A stretch of DNA of 36,732 bases, taken from the NCBI GenBank assembly GCA_947629835.1, contig CANRFH010000010.1:1-36732 (forward strand). The letters run 5' to 3'. Both the position numbers and the translations under genes were made by a program. Positions 26,093 to 36,625 of this stretch are shown in pieces (the first letter of the stretch is position 1; every line of letters starts with the position of its first letter). The stretch comes from an uncultured Clostridia bacterium. GTDB taxonomy: Bacteria > Bacillota > Clostridia > TANB77 > CAG-508. Under the pieces are notes generated by a model that saw only the letters and a program-made list of their open reading frames with translations, did no database searches and was not told where the DNA came from.

Positions 26093-26113
26093 TTAAAAAT
26101 ATTATTAATAAAG

Positions 26114-26148
26114 AAGGTGATGGAATTAAAATCCATCACTTTTTTTAA
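26114..26148 (+). terminator. Rho-independent terminator after the pflX-like gene
   Basis: AAGGTGATGGA (26114-26124) pairs with TCCATCACTTT (26132-26142, one G-T pair), followed by a T-run. Confidence 0.85.
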
Positions 26149-26364
26149 AAAATATTATAGATTTATAAAAAATAAAATTTTTTACAAATTTAATTAACAG
26201 GCGTAAAAACTAGGGAATAAAAGCAATTCAAAAAAATAAAACAAAAATACCACAAAATGTAACGAAAAAGTAAAGAAAATGTAAAATAACATAATTAAAA
26301 ATCGCTAGAACTATTTCCGTAGTAAGGAAAGAGCTATTCTAAAATTTAATGCCAATAACTACCA
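26149..26364. other. Gene-free upstream region of the surface operon
   Basis: About 215 bases, extremely AT-rich, with no gene. An imperfect hairpin built on TTTCC...GGAAA lies near 26306-26342, but it sits upstream of the recognised promoter and so would not be transcribed from it. I matched it to no riboswitch. Confidence 0.4.
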
Positions 26365-26393
26365 TTGACTTAATAAAACGAAAAAACTACAAT
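26365..26393 (+). promoter_or_regulatory. Sigma-A promoter of the cohesin/dockerin operon
   Basis: TTGACT at 26365-26370, a 17-base spacer and TACAAT at 26388-26393, 37 bases before the first gene. Confidence 0.65.
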
Positions 26394-26430
26394 ATAATTA
26401 ATTTATTATAAGTACAAGGAGAAATAAACT

Positions 26431-28629
26431 ATGAAAAAAGTGTTCTTGAGAATTTTATTATTCTTAATTATTTTTACTATGCTTGGATTATGCAATAATG
26501 CATATGCGGCATCAGATGTATTTGTAGAAAGCGAGCAGTATATGATATCTGAAACACAATTATATATTGCAAGAATATTACCTAGAACTACAATACAACA
26601 ATTTAAAGAAAGGTTCAATGTACCTGCTAATATAATTCATGTGTACGCAGATGACTCATTAGAAGAAGAAGTACAATCCGGTTACATTGCAACGAATATG
26701 ATAGTAAAATTTGATGGAATTGAAAAAAATTATAGAACATGTGTAGTTGGAGATCTAAATTCTGATGGACTCGCAAATCAGATAGAAATCACACAATTAA
26801 TTAAACATCTTGTAGGCTTCAAAGATTCAGAATTGACAGGATTAGAATTAATATGTGCAGATATAAATAATGATGATCGCGTAAATCAAATTGATTTAAC
26901 AGCACTTATAAACTATGTTGTATATGGTAGATTAAATATAGGAAAAACATATAAACCAGAGAAACCTACAATAGAAGTAATTTCAGGAGAAAAAGAAGGA
27001 GATGGACCATATACATCGGAAGTAAAAGTTAAGATAACTCCACAAGAAACAGAGAATGTATTAAAAACAGTTTATACAATATCTGGTTCAAGCCAAGTTG
27101 CAGAAACTGATGTACCAGAAGATGGACAAATTACAATTTCAGAAGATGGCTTGCATATAGTAAGGGCTTATACATATTCTACTAAAGGATCTAGGTCAGA
27201 AGTAGCAGAACTTGTTGTAAAAAAGTCAACTAAGGCAATAGACGATATAGGTATAGGATTGATATTGAAATTAAATAATGCAGAAGGAGAGGATTATACA
27301 AGTGATACATGGACAAATCAAAGTATATATGTAGGAACAACTCAAAAAACAATACAAATAGAAGGTGGAGTTGAAATTAAAGTTAATACAACATATACAA
27401 TAACAGGAAAAGCAACAATAGCAACTCCTAAAGAGGATGCAACTATACTTGAAGATAATGGAGAATATCTAGTAATGGCAATAGCGCAAGATGAATTAGG
27501 AAGAACAAAAACAAAGACATATAAGGTTAAAATAGATAAAGAAGCACCTGTTTCATCTACAATAGAAATCGAACAAGAAAAAAAGGAAAGTGGATATTAT
27601 AATACACAAATACAAGCAAAAGTAATATTCGGAACAGACGCATTATCTCAAATAGACAAAGTAACATATGAATTAACAGGTGACGAAATAGTAGAAGAAA
27701 CAGAAATAGATAACAATGAAAAAATTACTATAACAAATGATGGACAAATAAAGATAATAATTAGAACTTATGATGTAGCTGGAAATGTTACAATCTTAAA
27801 TGAAGTAGTCAAAATAGATAAAACTGCCCCAACAGGTCTTACATTAGAAGCAAAAAATATAACAGGTACAAGTTTTTATCTTGATGGAACTGCACAAGAT
27901 AATCTATCAGGAATTCAAAAATATGAGATATATATTGATGATAGCAGTGTAAAAACAATAAAAACATTTGCAGGAGTTATAGGTGTTCTTTGTTCAGATT
28001 TGGAAACAAAGCAACATACAGTAAAAATGAAAGTTACAGATAAAGCAGAAAATACAAATGAAATTTCAATAAATGTTACAAATACAAAACTAGAAAATTC
28101 AGAAATAGATCATATAGAGTTTGAAATAAACAAATTCACAATAAGCAACAAAGTAGTTAATGATAATGAAAATGTAGAAATGATAGTATCGACTACAAGT
28201 CTTGATAAAGAAAGTAAATATATGCAAATTTCAGTAAACAAAAACGAAGAGTTAGCAACAACAGGAGAGCTAGAAGGGAAAATAAAAATAATAAGAAAAG
28301 ACAAAGTAGAAGTTACAGATTTAAACTTCTTCCCAGAAGAACTAATAATAGAAGCTAAATATTCATCTGAAGGAAATGGAGAAAATTGGAAACATACATC
28401 AATTGCAGAGATATTAGGACAAAAAATTCATGATACAGGTGATGAGTTAAGTACAAAAGTTGAGAATGAGGTAAAGTCAATACGAATAGGAAATGTATTA
28501 CAAGAAGAAAACAAATTTTATATAAGTGAAAAAAAGACACACGGAGTAAGCTCTTTAACGAGATTAGCAATAAGTCAAATAACATTAAATGGAGAAAAAA
28601 TACCATTTAGCATAGTAGAAAAAATGTAA
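26431..28629 (+). CDS. Secreted dockerin protein with Ig-like modules
   Basis: A 732-residue secreted protein. The signal peptide covers residues 1-26 (cleavage after NAYA). A type I dockerin follows at about 106-167, with the two calcium-loop repeats GDLNSDGLANQIEI and ADINNDDRVNQIDL, each followed by a helix ending in VG or YG. The region before the dockerin (40-100) is shared with the 31339 protein. After it come strand-rich Ig-like modules containing the D.A.N..I..V.IDKT.P signature. No wall anchor is present, so attachment is probably through the cohesin encoded at 35479. AAGGAG precedes the ATG. It is the first gene of a four-gene operon and contains no in-frame CGG, so it should be made without frameshifting. 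Confidence 0.82.
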   Translation: MKKVFLRILLFLIIFTMLGLCNNAYAASDVFVESEQYMISETQLYIARILPRTTIQQFKERFNVPANIIHVYADDSLEEEVQSGYIATNMIVKFDGIEKNYRTCVVGDLNSDGLANQIEITQLIKHLVGFKDSELTGLELICADINNDDRVNQIDLTALINYVVYGRLNIGKTYKPEKPTIEVISGEKEGDGPYTSEVKVKITPQETENVLKTVYTISGSSQVAETDVPEDGQITISEDGLHIVRAYTYSTKGSRSEVAELVVKKSTKAIDDIGIGLILKLNNAEGEDYTSDTWTNQSIYVGTTQKTIQIEGGVEIKVNTTYTITGKATIATPKEDATILEDNGEYLVMAIAQDELGRTKTKTYKVKIDKEAPVSSTIEIEQEKKESGYYNTQIQAKVIFGTDALSQIDKVTYELTGDEIVEETEIDNNEKITITNDGQIKIIIRTYDVAGNVTILNEVVKIDKTAPTGLTLEAKNITGTSFYLDGTAQDNLSGIQKYEIYIDDSSVKTIKTFAGVIGVLCSDLETKQHTVKMKVTDKAENTNEISINVTNTKLENSEIDHIEFEINKFTISNKVVNDNENVEMIVSTTSLDKESKYMQISVNKNEELATTGELEGKIKIIRKDKVEVTDLNFFPEELIIEAKYSSEGNGENWKHTSIAEILGQKIHDTGDELSTKVENEVKSIRIGNVLQEENKFYISEKKTHGVSSLTRLAISQITLNGEKIPFSIVEKM

Positions 28630-28647
28630 CGAAAAGGAGGAATCTAA

Positions 28648-31309
28648 GTGAGAGGCAATAAAGTTGTAGCAGTTATAATGATATGTATAATATTAATAAT
28701 AAGCTTCCCAACTAATATTAGGTCTGTTGGAACAATGGACTGGCATTATAACAGCAACGGTTGCTTTAACATTTGGGGTGAAGGAGTACAAACTACATTT
28801 GCAGATCATGGATATGAGACTTATTTTAAAGTAAATAGCTCTGAAACACATGTCTCACGCGGAAGTGCATCATTAAGTAACGTAACTTTACAAATGAATT
28901 TCTCATATGTAAGTGATAACAACTTCGTAAAAATTCAATATAAGATTAAAAATAACAATTCAACACAAGTAACAGTTGGCGTTGCATCATGTGCAGATAT
29001 ACAGATAGGATCAAACGACTATGCTCCTATTAAAAATCTTGCTGGAAACAGAGGATTTACAATGGAAGGAGATGGACATACGTTTAAGTTCCTCGCTAGG
29101 GATACTTATGGAGTTGTCAATGTAGATACCTATTGGTTTGGGCAATATCAAGTAAATTATGAAAGAAGATGGAGTAATTCAACTTATTTTGATTATGCAG
29201 GAATATCATCAAGACAAGGTGATTCTGGTATGGCATTCTCATGGCAAAATAGACCAGTAGGGCCAGGACAAGAATTAGACTTATCTGTACTCATTGGAAT
29301 AGGAGATGTAAACAATCCTCCAACAATAACAGCGGGAGAGTTAGACAAAGAACAATATATACCAGAAGAACATATACATATTGAAGGAACAGTAAATGAT
29401 CCAGATATGAATGATATAGTAGGAATAAGATACTCAATTGATAACGGAATAGAATATACGGCTAAAGAAGGAATAGAACCACATAAAACTGATGTACCTT
29501 ATAGTATAGATTGTATTGTACCAGCGGATATAACAGAAGGAATGCACAATTTACAAATATGGGCATATGATAACCACGGAAATATTTCACAAGTAGTAGT
29601 AAGACCATTTAAAGCTATATTAGACATAGCTCCACCAGAAGCTACACATACAATCAATCCTGAAAACTGGACAAGAGAGGATGTAACTATAACAATCACT
29701 GCAACAGATGATAGGAGTGGAGTAAAAAGCATAACGTCTCCTGATGGAACAGTTACAAATTCAGACACAGTTTCATATACAGTTGGAAAAAATGGAACAT
29801 ATGATTTTAAATTAGAAGATAATGCAGGTAATAGCGCAGTTTATCAAGTTGAAATAGATAATATAGATAAAGTAAAACCAGATATAGGATTAACTAATCC
29901 AAGTAAAAAATGGACAAAGGATGATATTGAGGTTGATTTTAGTGCATCAGATGATTTAAGTGGAGTAGAAAAAGTAGTACTTCCAAGCAAACAAGAAGTA
30001 AAACTAGAAAATAGTAAATATTTTATTCAAACAAACGGAACATATAAATTTACAGTGTACGATAGAGCAGGAAATTATAAAATACAAAAAATAACAGTAC
30101 AAAATATAGATAAAGAAAACCCAACACTAAATTTAAAAGCAAGACAAGATTGGGTAGCAGACAAAGTAGACATTACATGGACATCAGAAGACCTAAAAAG
30201 CGGTATAGCTAATATAAAATTACCAAATGGTAAGTATAATAGCAATTCAACAGGAACATATACAGTATATGATAATGGAACATATGAATTTACAGTATAT
30301 GACAATGTAGGAAATGAAACAACACAAACAATAGAAATACAAAACATAGATAAAATAAATCCTAATTTGCAATTACAATATGATCAAAATTGGGAACTAG
30401 AAGAATTAAACATAACATGGCAAATAAGTGATTCTGAAAGTGGAATAAGAGAAATATGGCTTCCAGATGGAAGTATAAGTAAAAACTTGACGGGATCATT
30501 TAGAGTAGTAAAAAATGGAATATACAAATTTGTGGTATATGATAATGTAGGAAATAGCACAGTTAAAGAAGTTAATATTACAAATATTGACAATGACGGA
30601 CCTAAAATAATTTTAAGTATGAATCCAGATTGGACGGCAGGTAAAGTAAGAATTACATACGAAGTAATAGATGCAGAAAGTGGATTAAGGGAGCTTATTT
30701 TACCAAATACAAAAACATCAAAAGAAATTAAAGGAGAATACTATGCATTAGAAAATCGGAACATATTCATTTATAGCATATGACAATCTTGGAAATATGG
30801 CAAAAGCAGAGATAGAAGTAAATAATATAGATAAAGAGAAACCAGAAATTGAATTAGAAATAAATCCATTAGATTGGACAAATGGAAATATTGTAATAAC
30901 ATGGCAAGTAAAAGATGAACAAAGTGGAGTTAGAGAAATAGTAACTCCAGATGGAACAGTAAATGATATAAAAATATCATCATATACAATAACAGAAAAT
31001 GCAGAATACACAATAATAGCATATGACAATGTAGGAAATGAAACTATAAAGAAAATAACAATAAAAAATATAGATAGGGTAAACCCTACAATAAAATTAA
31101 GTAAAGAAAAACTTTCAAATGGAAGCACAAAAATTAAATGGGAACTTGAAGATGATGTAAGCGGAATAAGAGAAATAATACTTCCAAACAATGAAAAAAT
31201 TGAAGGAAAATCAAAAGGAGAATTTATAGTTGATAATGTTGGAACATTTGCATTTGTCGCATTTGACAAAGCAGGAAACTATGCAATAGAAGCAATAAAT
31301 GTTGATTAA
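28648..31309 (+). CDS. Secreted Ig-repeat surface protein, needs +1 shift at CGG 30757
   Basis: Starts at GTG 28648 behind AGGAGG, with a signal peptide near residues 1-27. A unique N-terminal domain of about 200 residues is followed by a cadherin-like region (DVNNPPTITAGELDKEQYIP) and then seven tandem Ig-like repeats of about 80 residues. Each ends in an NGTY.F.VYDN.GN motif and an NIDK..P linker. Codon 704, in the fifth repeat, is CGG; the zero frame stops at TGA 30781. Skipping the C gives GGA and restores EN-G-TYSFIAYDNLGN, matching the NGTY of four other repeats, then repeats 6 and 7, for 886 residues. No anchor or dockerin is visible, so how it is retained is unknown. It lies 18 bases after the first operon gene. 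Confidence 0.78.
30757..30760 (+). other. CGG +1 frameshift site 3 (AAT CGG A)
   Basis: In-frame CGG followed by A. The skipped reading puts Gly exactly where sister repeats of the same protein have Gly (NGTY). Confidence 0.82.
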
Positions 31310-31338
31310 TTTAAAAAGAAAAGGAGGATATACTCATA

Positions 31339-34300
31339 ATGAAACTAAAAAAATATATCATAATCATAATTGTAGTAAGTCTATTAAGTATGGATATATT
31401 AAATTTATTTACAGGAATTGTAACAGCAGTAGTAGAAGAAATAGAAAAAGTAGAATATTATGTTCATGATGATTACATAGAAAGAGTATATCCTAATACA
31501 AATGTAGAAGACTTCAAATTATATTTAGGAAAAGATGTAAAAGTTTATGAGGATGTAACAAAAGAAAAAGAAGTAACATCTCGGAATAATAAAAACTGGT
31601 ATGATTGCAAGTGTTGTAGATAGCAACAAAAATTATCAAATAAGTGTAATAGGAGATATAAACAAAGATGGTTTATTTAACCAAATTGATGTAACATTGC
31701 TCATAAAATATATTGTAGGCTTAAAGGACTATACTAATTTAGATGACTTATCGCTAAAATCAGCTGATGTAAAATATGATGAAAAAGTAAATCAAATAGA
31801 TTTAACATACAGTATAGCATATATTGTATTTGGAAAATTACAAAATGATTTTCCTTCAAATGAAGAAGAAAATATAGAAATAAATATTAATAATTTTAAA
31901 GCAGTAGAAGTAACATTAAATAGTATAAAAGTTCAATTAGAAGTAGATGATAAAACAAAACTTAATGAAGAAAAACCATATAAATATTTTATTAGTGAGA
32001 ATGAAAATTTTGAAAACTCAGAAATAATAGAAAATGAAAACGAAGAAATACTTTTTGATAATTTAAAACAAGGAACAATGTATTACATAAAAGTTGTAGT
32101 TAAAGATAGAACAGGAAATACTACTGAAAGCGGAACACTTAAAGTTGAGACAAAGGAAATACCAACAGTAAATGATAATACAGGTACAGGAAGCAAAATA
32201 TTAGAAGTAACAAATCCAGAATGGCAAAATGAAAAAGCAAGTATTAGAATAATAAATAGAAGTGAATATATTACACAATATAAAATATTAAATGAAACTG
32301 GAGAAATTAGTCAAGATTGGATAGCAACAAAGGAGAAAACTGCAGAAGTAAACAATTTATATCATAATTATACTGTATTAGTTAGACTATCTGATTCAGA
32401 AAGTATAAACGAACGGAAATAAAGGCAAAGAAAAAGAAATAAAAATTCTAGACAAAAAAGCTCCTGAAATTTATCTTGAAGAGCAAGAAGCATATGTAAG
32501 TGATAATTGCAAAATAACTGTAAATATCATAGAAAATGAAAGTGGAATAGAGTTAAAAAAATGGGCGGAAGGTCTAAAAGAAATGGAATATTTCCAAACA
32601 GAAGGAAATCAATTTACAGAAGAGACATTTTCAGTTTCTAATAATGGGACATATACAGTATATGCAAAAGATAAAGCAGGAAATGAAAAAATTAAAGTAA
32701 TAAATGTTACTAAAATTGATAGAGAAAACTTAATTGTAACAGTATTATCAAACGATAATGCAAAAAATAAAAGTGGAGACATATTAGAAATTACAGGAAA
32801 AACGAATAGAGCAGTTACCCAAATAGATGAGAGTAAAATAAAATTGGAGGGTAATGGAAAAAAACAAGATACAGTCGAAACTACAATAGTTGATGATGAA
32901 ACAGTTCTATTTAAAATAACATGTAGCAATGGAAATGGAGATCTAAATTTAAAATTAGAGCAAGGAGCATTTAAAGATAGCTCAGGAAATGCAAGTCGAG
33001 AAACAATAAAGAAGATAACAGAGCTAGATAATCAAGGACCTACAATAAATGAGTTCAAAATAATAAATACGAGTACTAATAGCATAAAAGTTCAAATTTC
33101 AGCAGAAGAAACACAAGGAGTAGGGCTTGATGAACAAAATACTTTCAGCTATTATATTAGTAAAAATCAAAATTTCGAAAGTGAAGAAGCAATTATTAGT
33201 AATGAAGCAACTTGCGAGATGCAAGATTTATTACAAAATACAACATATTATTTAAGAGCAGTTGCAAAAGATAAACTTGGAAATAAAACAATAAGTACTA
33301 TTATACAAGGAACAACACAATCAGTTCCTGGTGGAGAGGACTATGTTTTAGGAATTAATAAGCCATATATAGAGTTCAGTGATGTACAATGGCAGGATCA
33401 AAAGGCTGGAATTACAATAACAAACAATAGTAACTTTAATATGCAATATAAAATTTTAAATAATGAAAATGTAGTAATAACAAATTGGACAAATGCAACA
33501 GAGAGTACAGTTAATGTAAATGATATGTACAATAATTATTGGGTTGTAGCAAGATTAGCAGATGGAGAAAATGTAGAGAATGAAAACTATGGATCAGAAG
33601 CATCAACATTAGTTTTTGATACAGTCTATCCATCAGTATTAGTAATGCAACAAACAGGCCTTACAAATTCAGAAGTTACGGTAAATACTAATTTTACTGA
33701 AAATGAAAGTGGAATAGAAATACAAAAATGGGAAACGGGAGAAATATTAGACGAATCATATTTTGAAACAGGTGGTAACATATTTACAGGAAATTCATTT
33801 AAAGTAAATAGTAATGGAAGATATACAGTTTATGTAAAAGACAGAGCAGGAAACGAAACAATAGAAACTATATTAGTAACAAATCAAGATAAGAGTTTAC
33901 CATTGATTACAGAAACAAAATTAAATAATAATTCGGCTAAAGTTATTAAAAATGAAATGAAATCAGAGATTATATGTATACCAAATAAACCTGTAGAAAA
34001 TCTAGATATTAATCATATAAAGATTGAAGGAGCAGGAGCTACTGGAAGTACATTAAATGCTAGAAAAAATGAAGCTGACGGAAGTATTATTGTAGAAATT
34101 ACAGCTGGATCTGTAAGTGGAAACATAAATCTTAAATTTGAAGAAGGAGCATTTTCTGACAATGCAGGAAATCCAAACACTGAGCAAACATTTGAAAATA
34201 TCATAGCAGTAGATAATGATGCTCCAAAAATAAATAATGTAAAAATAGTAGGTACTACAACAGGAAGTATAACAGTTCAAGTAGAAGCACAAGATGTTGG

Positions 34301-35441
34301 ATCAGCTGGATTAAGCACAGAAGAAACATACTCATTTTATATAAGTGATAGTAGAACTTTTAAAGATCCAAATCAAATAACCGAAAAAAATTACTTTATA
34401 TTTAGAAATCTAAAAAAGGATACACAATATTATATAAAAGTAATTGTTAAAGACGCACTTGGAAATGAATCAGAAAGTGATATAAAAGATGTACGAACAG
34501 AAAGCGTTTCAGAAGGAGAAATTACAGATCAGATTATAACATGGAGTAATGAAAAAGCAACTTTATCAGTAGATAGTGACAATGGAGATTTATTAATACA
34601 ATATAAAGTTATATCTGATACAGAAGAGACAAAACAAGATTGGGCAGTATTAGAAAAAGGTGCATCAATAGAGAATCTATATCACAAATATAAAGTAATA
34701 CTTAGATTATCTGATACAACAGAAATAGAAGGTGGAAATTATAGTGATGAAATTACAGTAAATATATTAGATGAAACAAGCCCAGAAATTGATGTGACAG
34801 AACAAAATAGTTTTGCAAAAGATAAAACAAGATTTACTGTAACTGTAACAGAAAATGAAAGTGGAATCAAAGTAAAAAAATGGGCAAAAGGATCATTATC
34901 TAAAGAATATTTCAGAACTGGTGGAACAACATTTAGTGAAAATTACTTTGATGTAACAGAAAATGGAACTTATACAATATATGTAAGTGATAAAGCTGGA
35001 AATGAAACTATAAAAGTAGTGACAGCAACAAAGTTCGATAAAACTGGACCAGAAATAGAAATAAATGTAGAAAAGACGCAACAAAATAAAATAAAAATAA
35101 CAGTTGTATCAGCAGAAGATAGAGGAGTAGGTATGCCACAAACACCAACATATAAGTATTACATATCCGAAAGTGAAGATGTAAAAGAAAGTGACTTAAA
35201 AAATACTTCAACACAAACAACATACACTTATGATAAAGCAGAAGAAGGAAAGACATATTATATTTATGTATCAACAGAAGATAAACTACAAAATACTGGA
35301 AAATCAGAAGTAAAACAATTTAAATTAGAAAAAAATCAAAGTATAGGACCAGTATCAATTGTTACAAAACCATTACAATTATTTTACAATAATATTAAAT
35401 TTATAATAAATGATGCAATAAAAATAAATAATATGCTATAA
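31339..35441 (+). CDS. Giant secreted dockerin/Fn3/Ig protein, needs two +1 shifts
   Basis: One gene in three frames: 31339 to CGG 31582, then to CGG 32414, then to TAA 35439. With both C's skipped it encodes 1366 residues. An N-terminal hydrophobic signal (about 6-31) is followed by a short domain and then a dockerin at about 104-166 (GDINKDGLFNQIDV and ADVKYDEKVNQIDL, the second loop degenerate). Fn3-like modules (YKYFISENENFE, FSYYISKNQNFE, YSFYISDSRTFK) alternate with Ig-like modules containing ENESGI..KW and NGTYTVY.KDKAGN, in about three rounds. Site one restores TSGIIKTGMIA, aligned with QSGYIATNMIV of the 26431 protein. Site two restores NEGNKGKE, aligned with EGGNYSDE later in the same protein. 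Without shifting, only 94 residues and no dockerin are made. GGAGG lies 12 bases before the ATG. Confidence 0.8.
31582..31585 (+). other. CGG +1 frameshift site 4 (TCT CGG A)
   Basis: In-frame CGG followed by A, just upstream of the dockerin. The shifted reading gives SG, matching the aligned SG in the sister dockerin protein. Zero-frame stop TAG 31621. Confidence 0.82.
32414..32417 (+). other. CGG +1 frameshift site 5 (GAA CGG A)
   Basis: In-frame CGG followed by A. The zero frame stops two codons later at TAA 32420. The shifted reading is open for about 1000 codons. Confidence 0.8.
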
Positions 35442-35478
35442 TATAAAATAAGATAAAAAAGATAGGAGAAATATGCTA

Positions 35479-36318
35479 ATGAAAAAAATATTAATGAGTT
35501 TATCAATGTTAATTGTAGCAATTATAGTAATGTCAACAAATATGACAATACAAGCAGTAGGATTTAAATTAAATGCAACAGCAAGTGCAACTACTGCAAA
35601 ACCAGGAGATGAAATAACAATTACAGTTGCTGTTTCAGATATAGACCTAGGTGAAAATGGAATGAATACACTAGAAGGAACTTTGGATTATAATAGAGAT
35701 ATATTTGAAGAAGTTAAATCTACTGATATTGCAACACAGAATGGTTGGATAGTTACTTATAATGATGAAGCAACAGGTTTAAATGGAAAGTTCTTAGCAA
35801 CAAAGACAGGAGACGGAGTAAAAAACAATCAAACATTAGCTACAATAAAACTTAAAGTAAAAGAAAATATAAGTGACCAAACTACAACAGTAACAATAAA
35901 GAATATAGCAACAAATGACGGAACTAATCTTGTAGAAGAATCAGACAAACAAATAACTATAAAAATAGAAACATCATCAACTAATCCTGATCCAAGTGGA
36001 GAAGGTTCTGGTAGTGGAAGCCAAGGTGGAGACCAAGGAGGCAGTGGAAACGGAAGTGGTGGAAGCCAAGGTGGTAGCCAAGACGGAACTGGAAGCGGAA
36101 AAAATGATGTAAATACTGCTGGAAGTGGTAATACAAGCAATAATAATACAAACAAAGCAACTACTGGAACAAATAATAAAAATAAGAATACTTCAAAAAA
36201 TAATACATCATTACCAAAAACAGGAGTTAATGATACAATATTAGTAGTCGGAGTAGTAGCAGCAATACTTGCAGGAGTAATCAGCTATGTTAAATATAGA
36301 GGATATAAAGAAATGTAG
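35479..36318 (+). CDS. Cohesin-domain cell-wall protein with LPKTG sorting signal
   Basis: Predicted wall anchor for the dockerin proteins encoded upstream. The signal peptide covers about residues 1-25. A cohesin-like domain (about 28-162) starts at FKLNATASATTAKPGDEITI and continues with NTLEGTLDYNRDIFEEV and TLATIKLKVKEN, the usual cohesin strands. A low-complexity Gly/Ser/Asn linker (about 168-240) follows, then LPKTG, a hydrophobic helix and a short basic tail, which is a class A sortase signal. About 279 residues. ATG 35479 (MKKIL) is preferred for ribosome-site spacing and a typical signal start; ATG 35473 is also possible. It contains no in-frame CGG. Last gene of the operon, 37 bases after the giant dockerin gene. 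Confidence 0.87.
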   Translation: MKKILMSLSMLIVAIIVMSTNMTIQAVGFKLNATASATTAKPGDEITITVAVSDIDLGENGMNTLEGTLDYNRDIFEEVKSTDIATQNGWIVTYNDEATGLNGKFLATKTGDGVKNNQTLATIKLKVKENISDQTTTVTIKNIATNDGTNLVEESDKQITIKIETSSTNPDPSGEGSGSGSQGGDQGGSGNGSGGSQGGSQDGTGSGKNDVNTAGSGNTSNNNTNKATTGTNNKNKNTSKNNTSLPKTGVNDTILVVGVVAAILAGVISYVKYRGYKEM

Positions 36319-36340
36319 TTAAAAATATAAAAATAAAAAA

Positions 36341-36377
36341 TACCTTAAACAGAAAATGTTTAAGGTACTTTTTTGTT
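36341..36377 (+). terminator. Rho-independent terminator of the surface operon
   Basis: TACCTTAAACA (36341-36351) pairs perfectly with TGTTTAAGGTA (36357-36367), loop GAAAA, tail CTTTTTTGTTT. Confidence 0.9.
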
Positions 36378-36397
36378 TAAAAACTTCATTTTAGGGG

Positions 36398-36427
36398 TTG
36401 ACAAGCTTTAGCTATTGGTGCTATAAT
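36398..36427 (+). promoter_or_regulatory. Consensus sigma-A promoter of rpoB
   Basis: A perfect TTGACA at 36398-36403, an 18-base spacer and a perfect TATAAT at 36422-36427. The start of rpoB is about 200 bases downstream, leaving a long leader. Confidence 0.88.
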
Positions 36428-36484
36428 AATACATTATATTATAATCGTTAAATTCAAATATTCTATGAGAAGAGGAATTAAAAT

Positions 36485-36529
36485 ATGCCCCTTTTACTAG
36501 GGAAAGTTTATTTTGAAGCGATAAATTAA
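36485..36529 (+). CDS. Possible 14-codon leader peptide before rpoB
   Basis: ATG 36485 is preceded by AGAGGAA with seven bases of spacing and encodes MPLLLGKVYFEAIN, then TAA. It lies in the rpoB leader, about 60 bases after the promoter. It could be a regulatory uORF or chance. Confidence 0.3.
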   Translation: MPLLLGKVYFEAIN

Positions 36530-36625
36530 CCTTAATAAAATGCATATTTTGAGAGGGACTTCTTTTAGAACTTTAAATCTTAAAGCTTCACCAATTAAAA
36601 TTAATTTAAGGAGTGAAAACAATCA

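Noticed and set aside
26306-26342. Possible riboswitch upstream of the surface operon
   Set aside because: The hairpin is imperfect and lies upstream of the recognised promoter, and I could match no riboswitch class.
16957-32417. Five independent sequencing or assembly errors or pseudogene mutations
   Set aside because: Each is the same one-base change at the same in-frame codon, with the downstream frame intact in every case and no other type of frameshift in the core genes. I cannot exclude a systematic base-calling fault without reads, but it would have to insert C only at Gly codon boundaries.
35829-36155. Proline/leucine-rich reverse-strand frame of 108 residues
   Set aside because: It is the complement of the Gly/Ser linker of the cohesin gene and has no ribosome site.
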